Origin: Sphingobacteriia bacterium
GTDB lineage: Bacteria; Bacteroidota; Bacteroidia; Bacteroidales; UBA7960
Assembly (NCBI GenBank): GCA_011390785.1
Contig: JAABRR010000017.1
Coordinates: 49,848 to 113,847, forward strand
Direction: 5' to 3'
Length of the DNA stretch: 64,000 bases
Part shown: positions 37,614 through 47,289 of the stretch, piece by piece
How the letters are laid out: every line of letters begins with the position of its first letter
Position numbering within the stretch: position 1 is the first letter of the stretch
Position numbers and translations under genes: made by a program
Notes under the pieces: generated by a model
Told to the model about the DNA's origin: nothing
The model's input: the letters and a program-made list of their open reading frames with translations, nothing else
Databases searched by the model: none

Positions 37614-38438
37614 TTATTCTAGTATTGCTCTCCTGATTTTAAGCAACTTTTCCAACAACCCTTCCAGTTTATCCAATGCCAGCATATTGGCACCGTCAGA
37701 TTTTGCTTTGGATGGTTCTGGATGAGTTTCAATAAACAGGCCATCAGCTCCTGTGGCAATGGCGGCTTTGGCAATCGTTTCTATCATGTGCGGTAAACCA
37801 CCGGTAACCCCACTGCTGGTATTGGGTTTTTGAAGGCTGTGCGTTACATCCATAATTACAGGAATGTTGTTCGACTGCATAATGGGAATCCCCCTGAAGT
37901 CAACAACCAAATCACCATATCCAAAGGTGGTTCCTCTTTCAGTGGCCCAAACATTGTTGTTTCCGGCAGACTGAACTTTTCCTACTGCAAACTGCATAGC
38001 TTCCGGCGATAGAAACTGTCCTTTTTTTATATTAACCACCTTGCCGGTTTCTGCGGCGGCAACCAAAAGCTCTGTTTGCCGGCAAAGAAAGGCAGGAATC
38101 TGTAAAACATCAACATACTTAGCTGCCTGGCGGGCCTCTTCAACGCTGTGAACATCTGTTATTACCGGTAAATCATATTTCTTCCCGATATTATGTAAAC
38201 TGCTTAACGCAAGTTTATCACCAATTCCGGTAAAACTATCTTTATGAGATCGGTTGGCCTTTTTATATGATGCTTTAAATATATACGGGATACCCAGATT
38301 TTGAGTAATAGTTTTAATTTTTTCGGCAATTCCAAAACCCATTGATTCGTTTTCGAGCACGCAGGGGCCGGCTATAAGAAAAAAGTTTCCTGTTCTGAAA
38401 CCCTTATTATCCTGTATCTGTTGTAGTGTTGGGTGCAT
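37614..38438 (-). CDS. kdsA: 3-deoxy-8-phosphooctulonate synthase
   Basis: 274 residues from ATG at 38438; the longer frame from a TTG at 38468 adds ten residues unlike the family. KdsA motifs: FLIAGPCVLENE (substrate loop), FKASYKKANRS, the PVITDVH segment, and a C-terminal FIETHPEPSKAKSDG. It condenses phosphoenolpyruvate with arabinose-5-phosphate to give Kdo-8-phosphate for lipid A core synthesis. Last gene of a minus-strand set with cupin, threonylcarbamoyl-AMP synthase and transglutaminase-like genes; the functional link to them is not obvious. Confidence 0.95.
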   Translation of the reverse strand: MHPTLQQIQDNKGFRTGNFFLIAGPCVLENESMGFGIAEKIKTITQNLGIPYIFKASYKKANRSHKDSFTGIGDKLALSSLHNIGKKYDLPVITDVHSVEEARQAAKYVDVLQIPAFLCRQTELLVAAAETGKVVNIKKGQFLSPEAMQFAVGKVQSAGNNNVWATERGTTFGYGDLVVDFRGIPIMQSNNIPVIMDVTHSLQKPNTSSGVTGGLPHMIETIAKAAIATGADGLFIETHPEPSKAKSDGANMLALDKLEGLLEKLLKIRRAILE

Positions 38439-38514
38439 TTTTTGGGGATCTTTATTTTGTTGGAACAAAATGATATGGCGTGTAATTAATTATTAATCAG
38501 ACTTATATGTTTTT

Positions 38515-38844
38515 TTATTCGTTTTGAAAATGGACGGCAATCCACAAACAGACAGGCTCCGTGCTTGTATAAGTTACTCTATGTTTTAAACCTGCCGGTA
38601 TAAGAAGATAGTCTCCTGTTTTAAGGTGCACCGATTTGTTGTTGTCAAATAAAAGGGATGCTTTTCCCTGCATAAGCATTACCCATTCTGTTCGGTCAGA
38701 ATCGTACCATATTCCTTCAGGTGTTACCTGTCCTTTGCTAATGATCTTCTCAATTTTAACTGTAGACGAGTTACAGAGGGTATTAAAAATCTCTTCTTCG
38801 CCAGTGGGAAGTTTCTCGTGATTGAAAAAATTACTGATTTCCAT
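38515..38844 (-). CDS. Cupin-domain protein
   Basis: 109 residues forming a single small double-stranded beta-helix: segments WVMLMQGKASLLF and YLLIPAGLKHRVTYTS with cupin-like G and H. The usual metal-binding His triad is only partly present (WVMLMQG lacks the HxH pair; H in LKHRV remains), so catalytic activity is uncertain and it may be a small sensor or binding protein. Starts 8 nt after the threonylcarbamoyl-AMP synthase gene's stop in the same operon. Confidence 0.8.
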   Translation of the reverse strand: MEISNFFNHEKLPTGEEEIFNTLCNSSTVKIEKIISKGQVTPEGIWYDSDRTEWVMLMQGKASLLFDNNKSVHLKTGDYLLIPAGLKHRVTYTSTEPVCLWIAVHFQNE

Positions 38845-38852
38845 CTTATTTT

Positions 38853-39473
38853 CTAAATAAAATCATCTAAAGCTCCTTTTCCCTGCCTTATAAGTTCCAC
38901 TTCGCCACTTGTACAATCCAGCACGGTTGATGGAATATTGCCCCCAAATCCACCGTCAATTATTATGTCTACCATATTGCTGTGGTTTTCGTAGATTAAT
39001 TCGGGGTCGGTAGTATATGCTAAAATTTCATCATCGTCGTAAATGGATGTTGAAATAATGGGATTGCCATATTCCTGCACTAATAATCTGATTATGGGGT
39101 TATCCGGAACCCTGATGCCAATGGTTTTTTTGCGGTTTTGAAATATGCGTGGGACTTTGTTATTGGCATTTAGAATAAATGTAAAAGGACCAGGTAAGGT
39201 CTTTTTCATGAGTTTATAGATTTCCGTAGAAAATGGTTTGGTATAATCAGATATATTGCTCAAATCATTGCAAATAATTGAGAAATTGGCTTTATCTGCT
39301 TTCATACCTTTTATTGCAGCCACTCTTTCCACGGCTTTGGGTTGCATCATATCGCAGCCCATGGAATAAACGGAATCTGTTGGGTAAATAATAACACCCC
39401 CTTCCCGAAGGCATTCTAATACAGTTTCTATTTTTCTTGGATCGGGATTTTCCGGGTAAATTTTAAGTAACAT
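38853..39473 (-). CDS. L-threonylcarbamoyladenylate synthase (YrdC/Sua5 family)
   Basis: 206 residues. YrdC-like fold with the start EGGVIIYPTDSVYSMGCDMM and KGMKADKANFSIIC (Lys-Arg/Lys pocket), then LPGPFTFIL, IGIRVPDNPI and a C-terminal STVLDCTSGEVELIRQGKG segment. It forms threonylcarbamoyl-AMP from threonine, bicarbonate and ATP, the first step of t6A37 tRNA modification. No Sua5-type C-terminal domain, so the YrdC-like short form. It sits in the operon with the transglutaminase-like gene upstream (25 nt). Confidence 0.9.
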   Translation of the reverse strand: MLLKIYPENPDPRKIETVLECLREGGVIIYPTDSVYSMGCDMMQPKAVERVAAIKGMKADKANFSIICNDLSNISDYTKPFSTEIYKLMKKTLPGPFTFILNANNKVPRIFQNRKKTIGIRVPDNPIIRLLVQEYGNPIISTSIYDDDEILAYTTDPELIYENHSNMVDIIIDGGFGGNIPSTVLDCTSGEVELIRQGKGALDDFI

Positions 39474-39498
39474 GTTTAATTGTTAGTGATGAATTCGT

Positions 39499-40419
39499 TT
39501 ATTTTGTTTGATTGTTGTTTTGTCCGGCTTTTTTAAGCTGGTTTTCGAGTAATGCAGCCAGTTCGCTTACTTCATCAGCTTTCTCAGAATCGTTGGCTTT
39601 TTGGAAAGCAAGTATTAAATTTGAGATCATACGCTTTATTATGTCTGTGTTTTGGCAGGGTTGATAAAATTCAGGTCTTGAATCTCTGTTAATTTGCTTT
39701 AAAAACAAATCAATATCCTTGTAGGAGAAAACGGTGCCTCTACTAAAAACATTGATATAGAACAAAATATTGTTACTTTTAAATTCGTAGGTTTCCGGGT
39801 CAATTGATGCGCCGGTGTATGCCAACACAAAATGCTCGGGCAGGTTAACCCCTTTAAGAGGTAAATCCAGACTTTGCGCAATAATCATATAAATAATGCT
39901 TAATGTTAATGGATTTCCCTGCCTTGTTTCCAAAACTTTATTAATGAAAGAATTGTCAGGTGAGTGATATTTATCAACATTTCCTTTGAATCCCTGCAAT
40001 TCATAAAACACATAATTGAAAACCTTTATTTGCTCCAGGGCGGTAAGATTATCATTCAGTTCAATCCATATATCTTTTCTAATCCGCGATAATTCATATT
40101 CAATTTCATGTTCTTTCAGGTTGGGATACTGATATCTTGCTATTATAAGACAACCTTCCAGCAGATCTGTAGCACCATTTTCTAACCACCGCTCCAAATC
40201 TTCTCCAACTTTTTTAAATTGAATGCTATGAATCAGATTTTCCAATCTTTTCTGCACAGCCGGCTGGTATTGTTGTTCCCAGGCATTTTCAAGGAATGGG
40301 ATAATTTCAGAACCAAATTCTTCAATACCTCCGGATATTTCAGCAAAAACTTCATCATCAGGTTCATCTACCAAACTGATAAGGGCTTCCATTTTTTTTA
40401 TTTTATCTTCAGCTGACAT
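39499..40419 (-). CDS. SirB1/transglutaminase-like protein
   Basis: 306 residues. Central segment NSFINKVLETRQGNPLTLSIIYMIIAQSLDLPLKGVNLPEHF matches the transglutaminase-like core of the SirB1 family: RxGNPLxLxxIY helix with the active Cys position replaced by Ser (LSIIY), and a conserved NLPEHF His. Proteins of this kind occur in many bacteria and their reaction is not established. The Cys-to-Ser position is typical for many members. First gene of the operon with threonylcarbamoyl-AMP synthase, cupin and kdsA. Confidence 0.75.
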   Translation of the reverse strand: MSAEDKIKKMEALISLVDEPDDEVFAEISGGIEEFGSEIIPFLENAWEQQYQPAVQKRLENLIHSIQFKKVGEDLERWLENGATDLLEGCLIIARYQYPNLKEHEIEYELSRIRKDIWIELNDNLTALEQIKVFNYVFYELQGFKGNVDKYHSPDNSFINKVLETRQGNPLTLSIIYMIIAQSLDLPLKGVNLPEHFVLAYTGASIDPETYEFKSNNILFYINVFSRGTVFSYKDIDLFLKQINRDSRPEFYQPCQNTDIIKRMISNLILAFQKANDSEKADEVSELAALLENQLKKAGQNNNQTK

Positions 40420-40548
40420 ATTTTGGTATTTGAATTTGCAGTAGGGTTTAAAAAATTATTACATGTGAAAAACTTGTTTCTTTGCCCAAAATCAGGTGCT
40501 TATAACAAAGCTAATTAATATCCCGATTATATGGATGTTTTATAATAT

Positions 40549-41424
40549 TTATTGGGAAATTTTCTCCAAAACAAATTCGATTAATTTTTTAACCGATCTT
40601 TTATAGTCTTTGCTGTAGGTTCTGGTTACCCTGTTAGCAATAATGTCGCAAATGGTTAGTGTATTATGGCCAAGCGTCTGCCCAAGTCCATAAATGGCAG
40701 CAGTTTCCATTTCAAAATTGGTTATTCGGTTTCCTTCATAGTTGAAAGATTCAATTTTTTCGTTCAACTCAGGATAGGCGAGTGGAATACGAAGTTCCCT
40801 TCCCTGGGGGCCAAAAAACCCGGATGCAGTAGCTGTTATGCCACTGGTAAGGCCGGCAGCAATGGTCTTCATTAGCTTAGGACTTGCTTTAATAATGTAT
40901 GGGTAGGCCAGTTTTTTATTCCAACCTGTTTGATCAATAAATTGTTGAGTAAGGTCCTTTTCTAGTATGGTTTCATTGTAATGATAAAAATTCATCAGAC
41001 CATCCATGCCTAGTCCATAGGCTGATGCCACAAATGTATCTACTTCTATATCTGCCTGTAATGCACCGGATGTGCCAATGCGAATGATGTCAAGGGTTGT
41101 GTGATTCTCTTTGGGTATTCTGTTTTCAAGATCAATATTAACTGCGGCATCCAGTTCATTTATAACAATGTCTATATTGTCAGTGCCAATTCCTGTGGAA
41201 ATTACAGTAATCCTTTTATTATTCAATGTGCCGGTATGGGTAACAAATTCGCGGCTTTGTACCTTAAAGTCTATATGGTCAAAATTTTTTGAGATGGTTT
41301 CCACCCTATGCTGGTCGCCCACAACAATAACAGTGGGGGCAATATTCTCCGGGCGCAGGTGAATGTGATACACACTGCCATCAGGATTTAAAATTAACTC
41401 TGATTCTTTGAAATATTTTTGCAT
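40549..41424 (-). CDS. Nucleoside phosphorylase (PNP/UDP phosphorylase family)
   Basis: 291 residues. Family motifs: VIVVGDQHRVE at the phosphate site (GD start), VISTGIGTDNIDIVINEL, RIGTSGALQ, and the substrate-binding NFEMETAAIYGLG (FEMExAA). It cleaves a purine or pyrimidine nucleoside with phosphate, feeding nucleotide salvage; the FEMETAA motif is shared by uridine and purine phosphorylases, and I cannot choose between them from this alone. Monocistronic by position. Confidence 0.85.
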   Translation of the reverse strand: MQKYFKESELILNPDGSVYHIHLRPENIAPTVIVVGDQHRVETISKNFDHIDFKVQSREFVTHTGTLNNKRITVISTGIGTDNIDIVINELDAAVNIDLENRIPKENHTTLDIIRIGTSGALQADIEVDTFVASAYGLGMDGLMNFYHYNETILEKDLTQQFIDQTGWNKKLAYPYIIKASPKLMKTIAAGLTSGITATASGFFGPQGRELRIPLAYPELNEKIESFNYEGNRITNFEMETAAIYGLGQTLGHNTLTICDIIANRVTRTYSKDYKRSVKKLIEFVLEKISQ

Positions 41425-41600
41425 TGATTTTTCTGTGATTTATTGAAAATGGATGTTTTAGCAAGGTTTTTATTGTCTAAAGCAAAATTATCAATTAATT
41501 GTAAATATACCTAACGCGGGGATGTTGATAAATAATTTACCCCTGAATTACGCTGTTAATAGTAGTTTGCAATACTCTTAAATTTTAATAATTCAAAGGG

Positions 41601-41632
41601 TTTGATATATCATTTAATTATACTTATTTTTG
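41601..41632 (+). promoter_or_regulatory. Promoter for the repeat adhesin
   Basis: TTTG at 41601-41604, 20 nt spacer, TATTTTTG at 41625-41632: an ideal consensus match, about 60 nt upstream of ATG 41692. Confidence 0.65.
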
Positions 41633-41691
41633 AAAAATTGTTATTTGTTAAGGGACACAAGGAAAACAAATGTTAAATAAAAAATACTGTC

Positions 41692-44600
41692 ATGTTAAAA
41701 AAAAGCACTTGCCTTGCTTTGGTTTTGTTTGCTATTTCTTCAGTAGCGCAAGCCCAGGTATGGACACCAATTGGTAATGGAATTTTTGGCGAAACCACCG
41801 GAGATCAGGCCGGCTATTCGGTGAGTTTGAGCGCTGACGGCTTAAGAATGGCCATTGGTTCGCCACAAAACGACGACAACGGCGATAGAAGCGGTCATGC
41901 ACGAATCTTTGAAAACCAATCTGGCAACTGGGTTCAGTTGGGTGGTACGATTGTGGGCGAGGCAGCAGGCGATCGATCAGGAACTTCAGTAAGTATAAAT
42001 GCCACTGGTACCCGGTTGGTTATTGGAGCTCCTTTTAATGATGACAGCGGATCAGATGCAGGTCATGTAAGAGTTTATGAATATAATGGAACAAGCTGGC
42101 TGCAATTGGGAGGCGACATTGATGGCGAGTCTGCAGGCGATAATATGGGTATATCAGTTGACATGGATGATGCAGGAGAGAAAATAGTGGTAGGTGCCTA
42201 TGGTGATGATGGTGCTGCCGGAAATGCCGGTCATGCCCGTGTTTATGAGTATAATGGATCAGGATGGGTTCAGTTGGGTGCTGATATTGATGGTTTGGGC
42301 TTTGGGGATCGTGCCGGAAAATCTGTAAGTATAAGTGGCAATGGACTGGCAGTTGCAGTTGGATCACCGGAAAATTCTGATGTTGCCGAAGATGCCGGCC
42401 ATGTGCGGATATTTTATTTCAATGGCTCGGATTGGGTGCAAAGGGGAAGCGCTATTACCGGAGATGCTTTTCGCGATTATCTGGGAACGTCAGTTAGTTT
42501 GGCTTATGATGGATATGATGTTGCGGTTGGGGCACCCGGATTGGCCGGCAATGCTGCCGGGTATGCACGTGTATTTCAGTTTCAATCAACAGATTGGGTG
42601 CAGCTGGGATCAGATATAGTAGGAGAATATTTTTCAGGAAACTGCGGGTATTCGGTAAGTTTACAATCTGGAAGTGCAGGATTTGTTGCGGTAGGTGAAC
42701 CCAATGCTTTTAATGGCAATGACAGTTATGGACGCATAGGGATCTATGGATATAATGCCGGAGACTGGGTATTGTCAGGAGATAAAATTATCAATGAGGC
42801 AACCAACGCCAACGAACTTGGTTTTTCTGTCAGTTTTGCTGCCAACAGTTTGAAAGTAGCCAGTGGTGGACCTAATCCCTGGTATGTTTCAGGCGGGGCA
42901 ACAATTCATGAATTATTATATCCACCCAACATTACAGCCCAACCCGTAAACCAGGAAAGTATATGTGCCGGCAACGATGCCGTTTTCCTGGTAAACACTT
43001 CAGGGGCTATTTCATTTCAATGGCAGATAGATGAAGGGAGTGGATTTGCCGATTTAACCAACAGTCTTACCTATGGGGGTGTGGACAGTCCCGAGTTGTA
43101 TATCACAGGAGTTACGCTTTCTATGAATAATAACCAGTTCCGATGTATTGTTTCCAACGATGATGGAGATGTGGTAAGCGACACAGTACTGTTGACCACC
43201 GACTCTGAAAAACCCGTGATCACATCAACACACAACGATCAAACGCTCAATGCAGATAACGGTTGTCAGGCTGTATTGCCAGATTATACCGGGAGTGTAA
43301 CCGCTACCGATAATTGTAATGTCACCCTTGATATTACCCAGGATCCTGCGCCCGGAACTGTTGTTTCCGGTGCCGCGAATACCGTTACCCTTACTGCCAC
43401 CGATGATGGTGGTAATTTCGCTGAAGCAACATTTAACGTGGAAGTGATGGATATTACCGATCCCGTAATTACATCAACACACAACGATCTAACAGTGGAT
43501 GCGGGTGAGAATTGCGATGCTTTCTTGCCCGATTATACGGGAGATGTTACCGCAACCGACAACTGCGATACCAACCTGGATATAAACCAAAGTCCTGCAC
43601 CCGGAACCACTATTTCAGGTTTAAACAATGAAGTTACCTTAACTGCTATCGATGATGCGGGCAATTCAACGGAAGTGTCATTCAATGTGGAAGTTGTGGA
43701 TACAACAGATCCGGTGATTTCCTCCACACATATTGACACAACCCTGGATGCTGATATTGATTGCCAGTCGCTGCTGCCTGATTATACACAAGATGTGGTT
43801 GCAATGGATAATTGTGATGCAGATCTGCTAGTAGCACAATCTCCGGCACCGGGCACTATTATTTCCGGTATTACCAATGCAGTCACTTTAACCGTTACTG
43901 ACGATGCGGGCAATTTTGCGCAGGTAACATTTAATGTGGAAGTTGTGGATGTAACCGATCCCGTAATTTCATCCACCCATAGTGACCAAACACTCAATGC
44001 GGGTGATAATTGTCAGGTCGCATTGCCCGATTATACCGTTGATCTGATTGCTACCGACAATTGCGATGCTGATCTGGCAGTTTCACAGAGTCCATCACCA
44101 GGATCAACCATTTCCGGAACTACCAATGTAATAACTTTGACCGCTACCGACGATGCCGGTAATTCCGCAGAAGTGACTTTTAATGTGGAAGTAGTGGATG
44201 TAACTGATCCCGTGATTACCTCCACCCACAACGAACAAACTGTTTTTGCGGCAGATAATTGTCAGGTTGCATTGCCCGATTATACTGGTGATATAATTGC
44301 CAGCGATAATTGCGATCCCAACCCGGATATTACCCAAAACCCCGTACCCGGAACCCTTATTTCCGGAAATACGAACGAGGTTACCCTGACCGTTACCGAT
44401 GATGCAGGTCATTTTGCCGAAGTATCCTTTAATGTGTTAGTAATAGATAATACACCTCCGGTAATAACTTCCACGCATAGCAACCAAACCATTGATGCTA
44501 ATGACAATTGCCAGGCTATTATTCCAGATTTTACAGGAGATGTAACCGCCATCGATAATTGCGATCTGGACCTGGCTGTTTCACAGAGCCCGGCACCCGG

Positions 44601-45714
44601 CTCCACCCTTTTTGCAAATATTCAACAAATTACTCTGCGGGTTACCGATGATGCAGGCAATTTCTCCGAAGTATCCTTTGATCTGGAACGGGTGGATGTT
44701 ACCAACCCGGTGATTACATCAACACACGATGATCAATCCATTATAGCCTACCACAGTTGTGAAGCCACATTGCCCAGTTACAATGTAGGAGTGAGTGCAA
44801 TTGATAATTGTGATATCGATCTTGATATTGTCCAGACTCCCGTGGCAGGAACACTCATCTCCGGTGCTATTAACGAAGTTACCATAACCGTTACCGACGA
44901 TGCAGGTAATTTTGCAGAAGTTAGTTTCAATGTGGCCGTGGAAGATGGTTCCAGCCCTGTGATTACTTCTACCCACGAAAGTCAGATAATTGATGCAGAT
45001 GATGATTGCCAGGCAATTTTGCCCGATTTCACCGCTGATGTAATCGCCACTGATAATTGTGATGCCGATCCGGATGTTTCACAATCCCCTGTTCCCGGAA
45101 CCATTGTTTCAGGCCTTGACAATATAGTTACCCTTACTGTATCAGATAATTCCGGTAATTCTTCCCAAGCTAGTTTTTCTGTAGATGTAATAGATAATAC
45201 AGATCCTGTGATAACTTGCGTGGGAGATCAGACGCGCGATGTTGGCGATGCTGATTATTACGCTGTTGATGGTACAGAGTTTGACCTGATGGATTCATCC
45301 GATAATTGTCAGATTCAGGGAGTGCATAATGATTTCAATTTTCATTCGTCGTTAAATGGAGTTCACATACCTGTTGGCGTTACAACCATTACCTGGTCGG
45401 TTGTGGATGTAAAAGGTAACAGCGCCAGCTGTAGTTTTGATGTTACTGTTTATTCAACTGTTGGTGTTGAAGACCTTGCATCGAAAGGAATTAAAGTATA
45501 TCCCAATCCAACCAGTGGAATACTGAATCTTACATTTACAGGGCAGTCCGTTAATAAATTGGTAATAACAGACATTACAGGAAAGCAGATAATGGTAAAG
45601 ACCGATATTGGTAGTGAAGAAACAATCGATCTGTCAGATTACGAAAATGGTATTTATGTAATCCGTATTGTGTCTGATAACGAGATAATAACAGCAAAAA
45701 TAATAAAAGAATAG
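41692..45714 (+). CDS. Repeat-rich surface adhesin with beta-propeller and T9SS sorting domain
   Basis: 1340 residues. Signal peptide (about 1-21); an FG-GAP/integrin-like beta-propeller built of about seven blades (about 25-410, units like GDIDGESAGDNMGISV and VRVYEYNGTSWLQLG); one Ig-like domain (about 418-505, with Cys in ESICAGND); then eight repeats of exactly 83 residues (507-1170) of the HYR-like type, each starting DPVITSTHxxQ and carrying two Cys; one divergent HYR-like copy (about 1171-1255); and a T9SS C-terminal domain (about 1262-1340, KVYPNPTSGILNLTF). A surface or secreted adhesive protein. It has its own promoter and a terminator downstream (45818-45853). Confidence 0.92.
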   Translation: MLKKSTCLALVLFAISSVAQAQVWTPIGNGIFGETTGDQAGYSVSLSADGLRMAIGSPQNDDNGDRSGHARIFENQSGNWVQLGGTIVGEAAGDRSGTSVSINATGTRLVIGAPFNDDSGSDAGHVRVYEYNGTSWLQLGGDIDGESAGDNMGISVDMDDAGEKIVVGAYGDDGAAGNAGHARVYEYNGSGWVQLGADIDGLGFGDRAGKSVSISGNGLAVAVGSPENSDVAEDAGHVRIFYFNGSDWVQRGSAITGDAFRDYLGTSVSLAYDGYDVAVGAPGLAGNAAGYARVFQFQSTDWVQLGSDIVGEYFSGNCGYSVSLQSGSAGFVAVGEPNAFNGNDSYGRIGIYGYNAGDWVLSGDKIINEATNANELGFSVSFAANSLKVASGGPNPWYVSGGATIHELLYPPNITAQPVNQESICAGNDAVFLVNTSGAISFQWQIDEGSGFADLTNSLTYGGVDSPELYITGVTLSMNNNQFRCIVSNDDGDVVSDTVLLTTDSEKPVITSTHNDQTLNADNGCQAVLPDYTGSVTATDNCNVTLDITQDPAPGTVVSGAANTVTLTATDDGGNFAEATFNVEVMDITDPVITSTHNDLTVDAGENCDAFLPDYTGDVTATDNCDTNLDINQSPAPGTTISGLNNEVTLTAIDDAGNSTEVSFNVEVVDTTDPVISSTHIDTTLDADIDCQSLLPDYTQDVVAMDNCDADLLVAQSPAPGTIISGITNAVTLTVTDDAGNFAQVTFNVEVVDVTDPVISSTHSDQTLNAGDNCQVALPDYTVDLIATDNCDADLAVSQSPSPGSTISGTTNVITLTATDDAGNSAEVTFNVEVVDVTDPVITSTHNEQTVFAADNCQVALPDYTGDIIASDNCDPNPDITQNPVPGTLISGNTNEVTLTVTDDAGHFAEVSFNVLVIDNTPPVITSTHSNQTIDANDNCQAIIPDFTGDVTAIDNCDLDLAVSQSPAPGSTLFANIQQITLRVTDDAGNFSEVSFDLERVDVTNPVITSTHDDQSIIAYHSCEATLPSYNVGVSAIDNCDIDLDIVQTPVAGTLISGAINEVTITVTDDAGNFAEVSFNVAVEDGSSPVITSTHESQIIDADDDCQAILPDFTADVIATDNCDADPDVSQSPVPGTIVSGLDNIVTLTVSDNSGNSSQASFSVDVIDNTDPVITCVGDQTRDVGDADYYAVDGTEFDLMDSSDNCQIQGVHNDFNFHSSLNGVHIPVGVTTITWSVVDVKGNSASCSFDVTVYSTVGVEDLASKGIKVYPNPTSGILNLTFTGQSVNKLVITDITGKQIMVKTDIGSEETIDLSDYENGIYVIRIVSDNEIITAKIIKE
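43210..45201 (+). repeat. Eight tandem 249-bp repeats coding HYR-like domains
   Basis: Units begin at 43210, 43459, 43708, 43957, 44206, 44455, 44704 and 44953, exactly 249 nt (83 codons) apart with no insertions or deletions; a divergent ninth unit starts at 45202. Substitutions between units are numerous although length is fixed. Confidence 0.9.
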
Positions 45715-45817
45715 GTCTCCTAATTTCAGGCCTGTCAGTTAATTGTATTCTTTCTCAGGTTTAAGATGGAGACGGAGACCTGATTCTGATTATTTAAAAA
45801 AGATAATAGAAAATCAT

Positions 45818-45853
45818 AGGGTAAATCCAATATAGGGTTTGCCCTTTTTTCTT
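45818..45853 (+). terminator. Rho-independent terminator after the repeat adhesin
   Basis: Stem AGGGTAAATCC (45818-45828) with GGGTTTGCCCT (45835-45845) around AATATA, containing two G-T wobbles, followed by TTTTTTCTT. Confidence 0.65.
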
Positions 45854-45912
45854 AATTAATCAATAGCTATATGTGTTTCTGATGAATGGGAGAAAAATGA
45901 TTAAAAAAGACG

Positions 45913-45939
45913 TTGATTGCGGACTTAAGAATAACTTTG
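45913..45939 (+). promoter_or_regulatory. Candidate promoter for cinA
   Basis: TTG at 45913-45915, 16 nt spacer, TAACTTTG at 45932-45939, about 45 nt upstream of the cinA start. Confidence 0.5.
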
Positions 45940-45983
45940 TGGATTGAACAAACGAATTCCTTAAGTTGAAAAATATTTAAATA

Positions 45984-47219
45984 ATGGTAGAGATTATATC
46001 GATTGGAGACGAATTACTTATAGGGCAGGTAATCAACACAAATTCATCCTGGATGGCTGAAGAGTTAAATTTAGCCGGATTTGATGTAAGGCAGATAACA
46101 TCTGTTTCTGACCAGGGTGATGAAATTAAAAGAGCATTGCATGAAGCTTCGCAAAGAGCAGATGTTATATTGATGACCGGTGGCCTGGGGCCAACGAAAG
46201 ATGATATAACTAAACAGGTATTGTGTGAATTTTTTTCAACTGAACTGGTAATTAATGATCGGGTTCTGGAAAATGTACGATCTTTTTTCGAAAGGAAAGG
46301 GTTACCGCTAACACAACTTAATCATGATCAGGCACTTGTTCCCAAATCAGCAACGGTAATTGATAATCCTGTGGGCACGGCTCCCGGGTTGGCCTTTGAG
46401 CATGGAGGAAAATTATATGTTTCTATGCCCGGCGTTCCTTATGAAATGAAACATATTATGGAGCATTTCGTTATTCCACGTCTGGTAAGCCAATCAAAAG
46501 GGAATATTATCGTTCATAAAACGATTCTGACACATGGAATCGGGGAGTCTTTTATGGCCGAGATTATCAAGGATTGGGAAAATGACCTGTATCCCCATAT
46601 AAAACTGGCCTATCTTCCCTCGCCCGGGGTTGTCCGTTTGCGGTTAACTATGAAAGGAACTGATCAGGCGTTGATGGAATCAACACTGGAAGAGAAATCC
46701 AATGCTCTGAAGTTATTAATACCCACTTATATTTGGGGTGAAGGTAAGCAAACCCTTGAAGAAGTTATTGGGAAGTTGCTGAAGCAAAAGGGGCAAACAC
46801 TAGCTACTGCAGAAAGCTGCACAGGCGGTTTTATTGCGCATCGCATCACTTCTATCCCCGGAAGTTCTGCATATTTCAAGGGCAGTATTATAGCTTATGA
46901 TAATCAGGTAAAGCAGAATTTACTGGGTGTTGAAGCCAATACCCTTGATGAGCATGGGGCTGTTAGTAGTCAAACTGTTGAACAGATGGCTGTGTCTGCA
47001 AAGAAACTGCTAAATGCTGATTATGGATTATCGGTGAGTGGAATTGCCGGCCCCGATGGTGGCACCACCGATAAACCCGTTGGTACTGTATGGATTGCCC
47101 TTGCCAGGCCCGATGGAAGTGTTGTATCGAAGAAATTTTTATTTGGCGATCAAAGGCAACGAAATATTCTGCGGGCTGCAAATGCTGCTTTGGCTATGGT
47201 GTTTATCGCTTTGAGATAA
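45984..47219 (+). CDS. cinA: CinA-like protein (nicotinamide mononucleotide deamidase / MoCF domain)
   Basis: 411 residues. N-terminal molybdopterin-binding (MoCF) type domain: ISIGDELLIGQVINTN and MTGGLGPTKDDITK. A middle KH-like linker, then the C-terminal CinA domain with TLATAESCTGGFIAHR and SGIAGPDGGTTDKPVGTVW. In other bacteria the N-terminal part hydrolyses ADP-ribose-type compounds and the C-terminal domain deamidates NMN; the name comes from competence induction. It has its own promoter and ends in a bidirectional terminator. Confidence 0.95.
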   Translation: MVEIISIGDELLIGQVINTNSSWMAEELNLAGFDVRQITSVSDQGDEIKRALHEASQRADVILMTGGLGPTKDDITKQVLCEFFSTELVINDRVLENVRSFFERKGLPLTQLNHDQALVPKSATVIDNPVGTAPGLAFEHGGKLYVSMPGVPYEMKHIMEHFVIPRLVSQSKGNIIVHKTILTHGIGESFMAEIIKDWENDLYPHIKLAYLPSPGVVRLRLTMKGTDQALMESTLEEKSNALKLLIPTYIWGEGKQTLEEVIGKLLKQKGQTLATAESCTGGFIAHRITSIPGSSAYFKGSIIAYDNQVKQNLLGVEANTLDEHGAVSSQTVEQMAVSAKKLLNADYGLSVSGIAGPDGGTTDKPVGTVWIALARPDGSVVSKKFLFGDQRQRNILRAANAALAMVFIALR

Positions 47220-47225
47220 AAAGAA

Positions 47226-47251
47226 AAAGCCGGCAATTTCTTGCCGGCTTT
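47226..47251. terminator. Bidirectional terminator between cinA and the fasciclin gene
   Basis: AAAGCCGGCAA (47226-47236) pairs perfectly with TTGCCGGCTTT (47241-47251) around a TTTC loop. On the minus strand it is followed by a T-rich run (TTTTTCTT), and on the plus strand by a short T run, between the 3' ends of two convergent genes. Confidence 0.7.
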
Positions 47252-47289
47252 AGTAGTGTGGTTAAAAAAATTAACTCACAACCAACTAC

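Noticed and set aside
43284..44976. Five or more antisense open frames about 66-102 codons long within the repeat adhesin
   Set aside because: They recur with the 249-bp repeat period and reflect its composition, not genes.
43210..45201. Regular repeats as a CRISPR array
   Set aside because: Units are 249 bp, coding and in frame with a single protein, with no short repeat/spacer structure.
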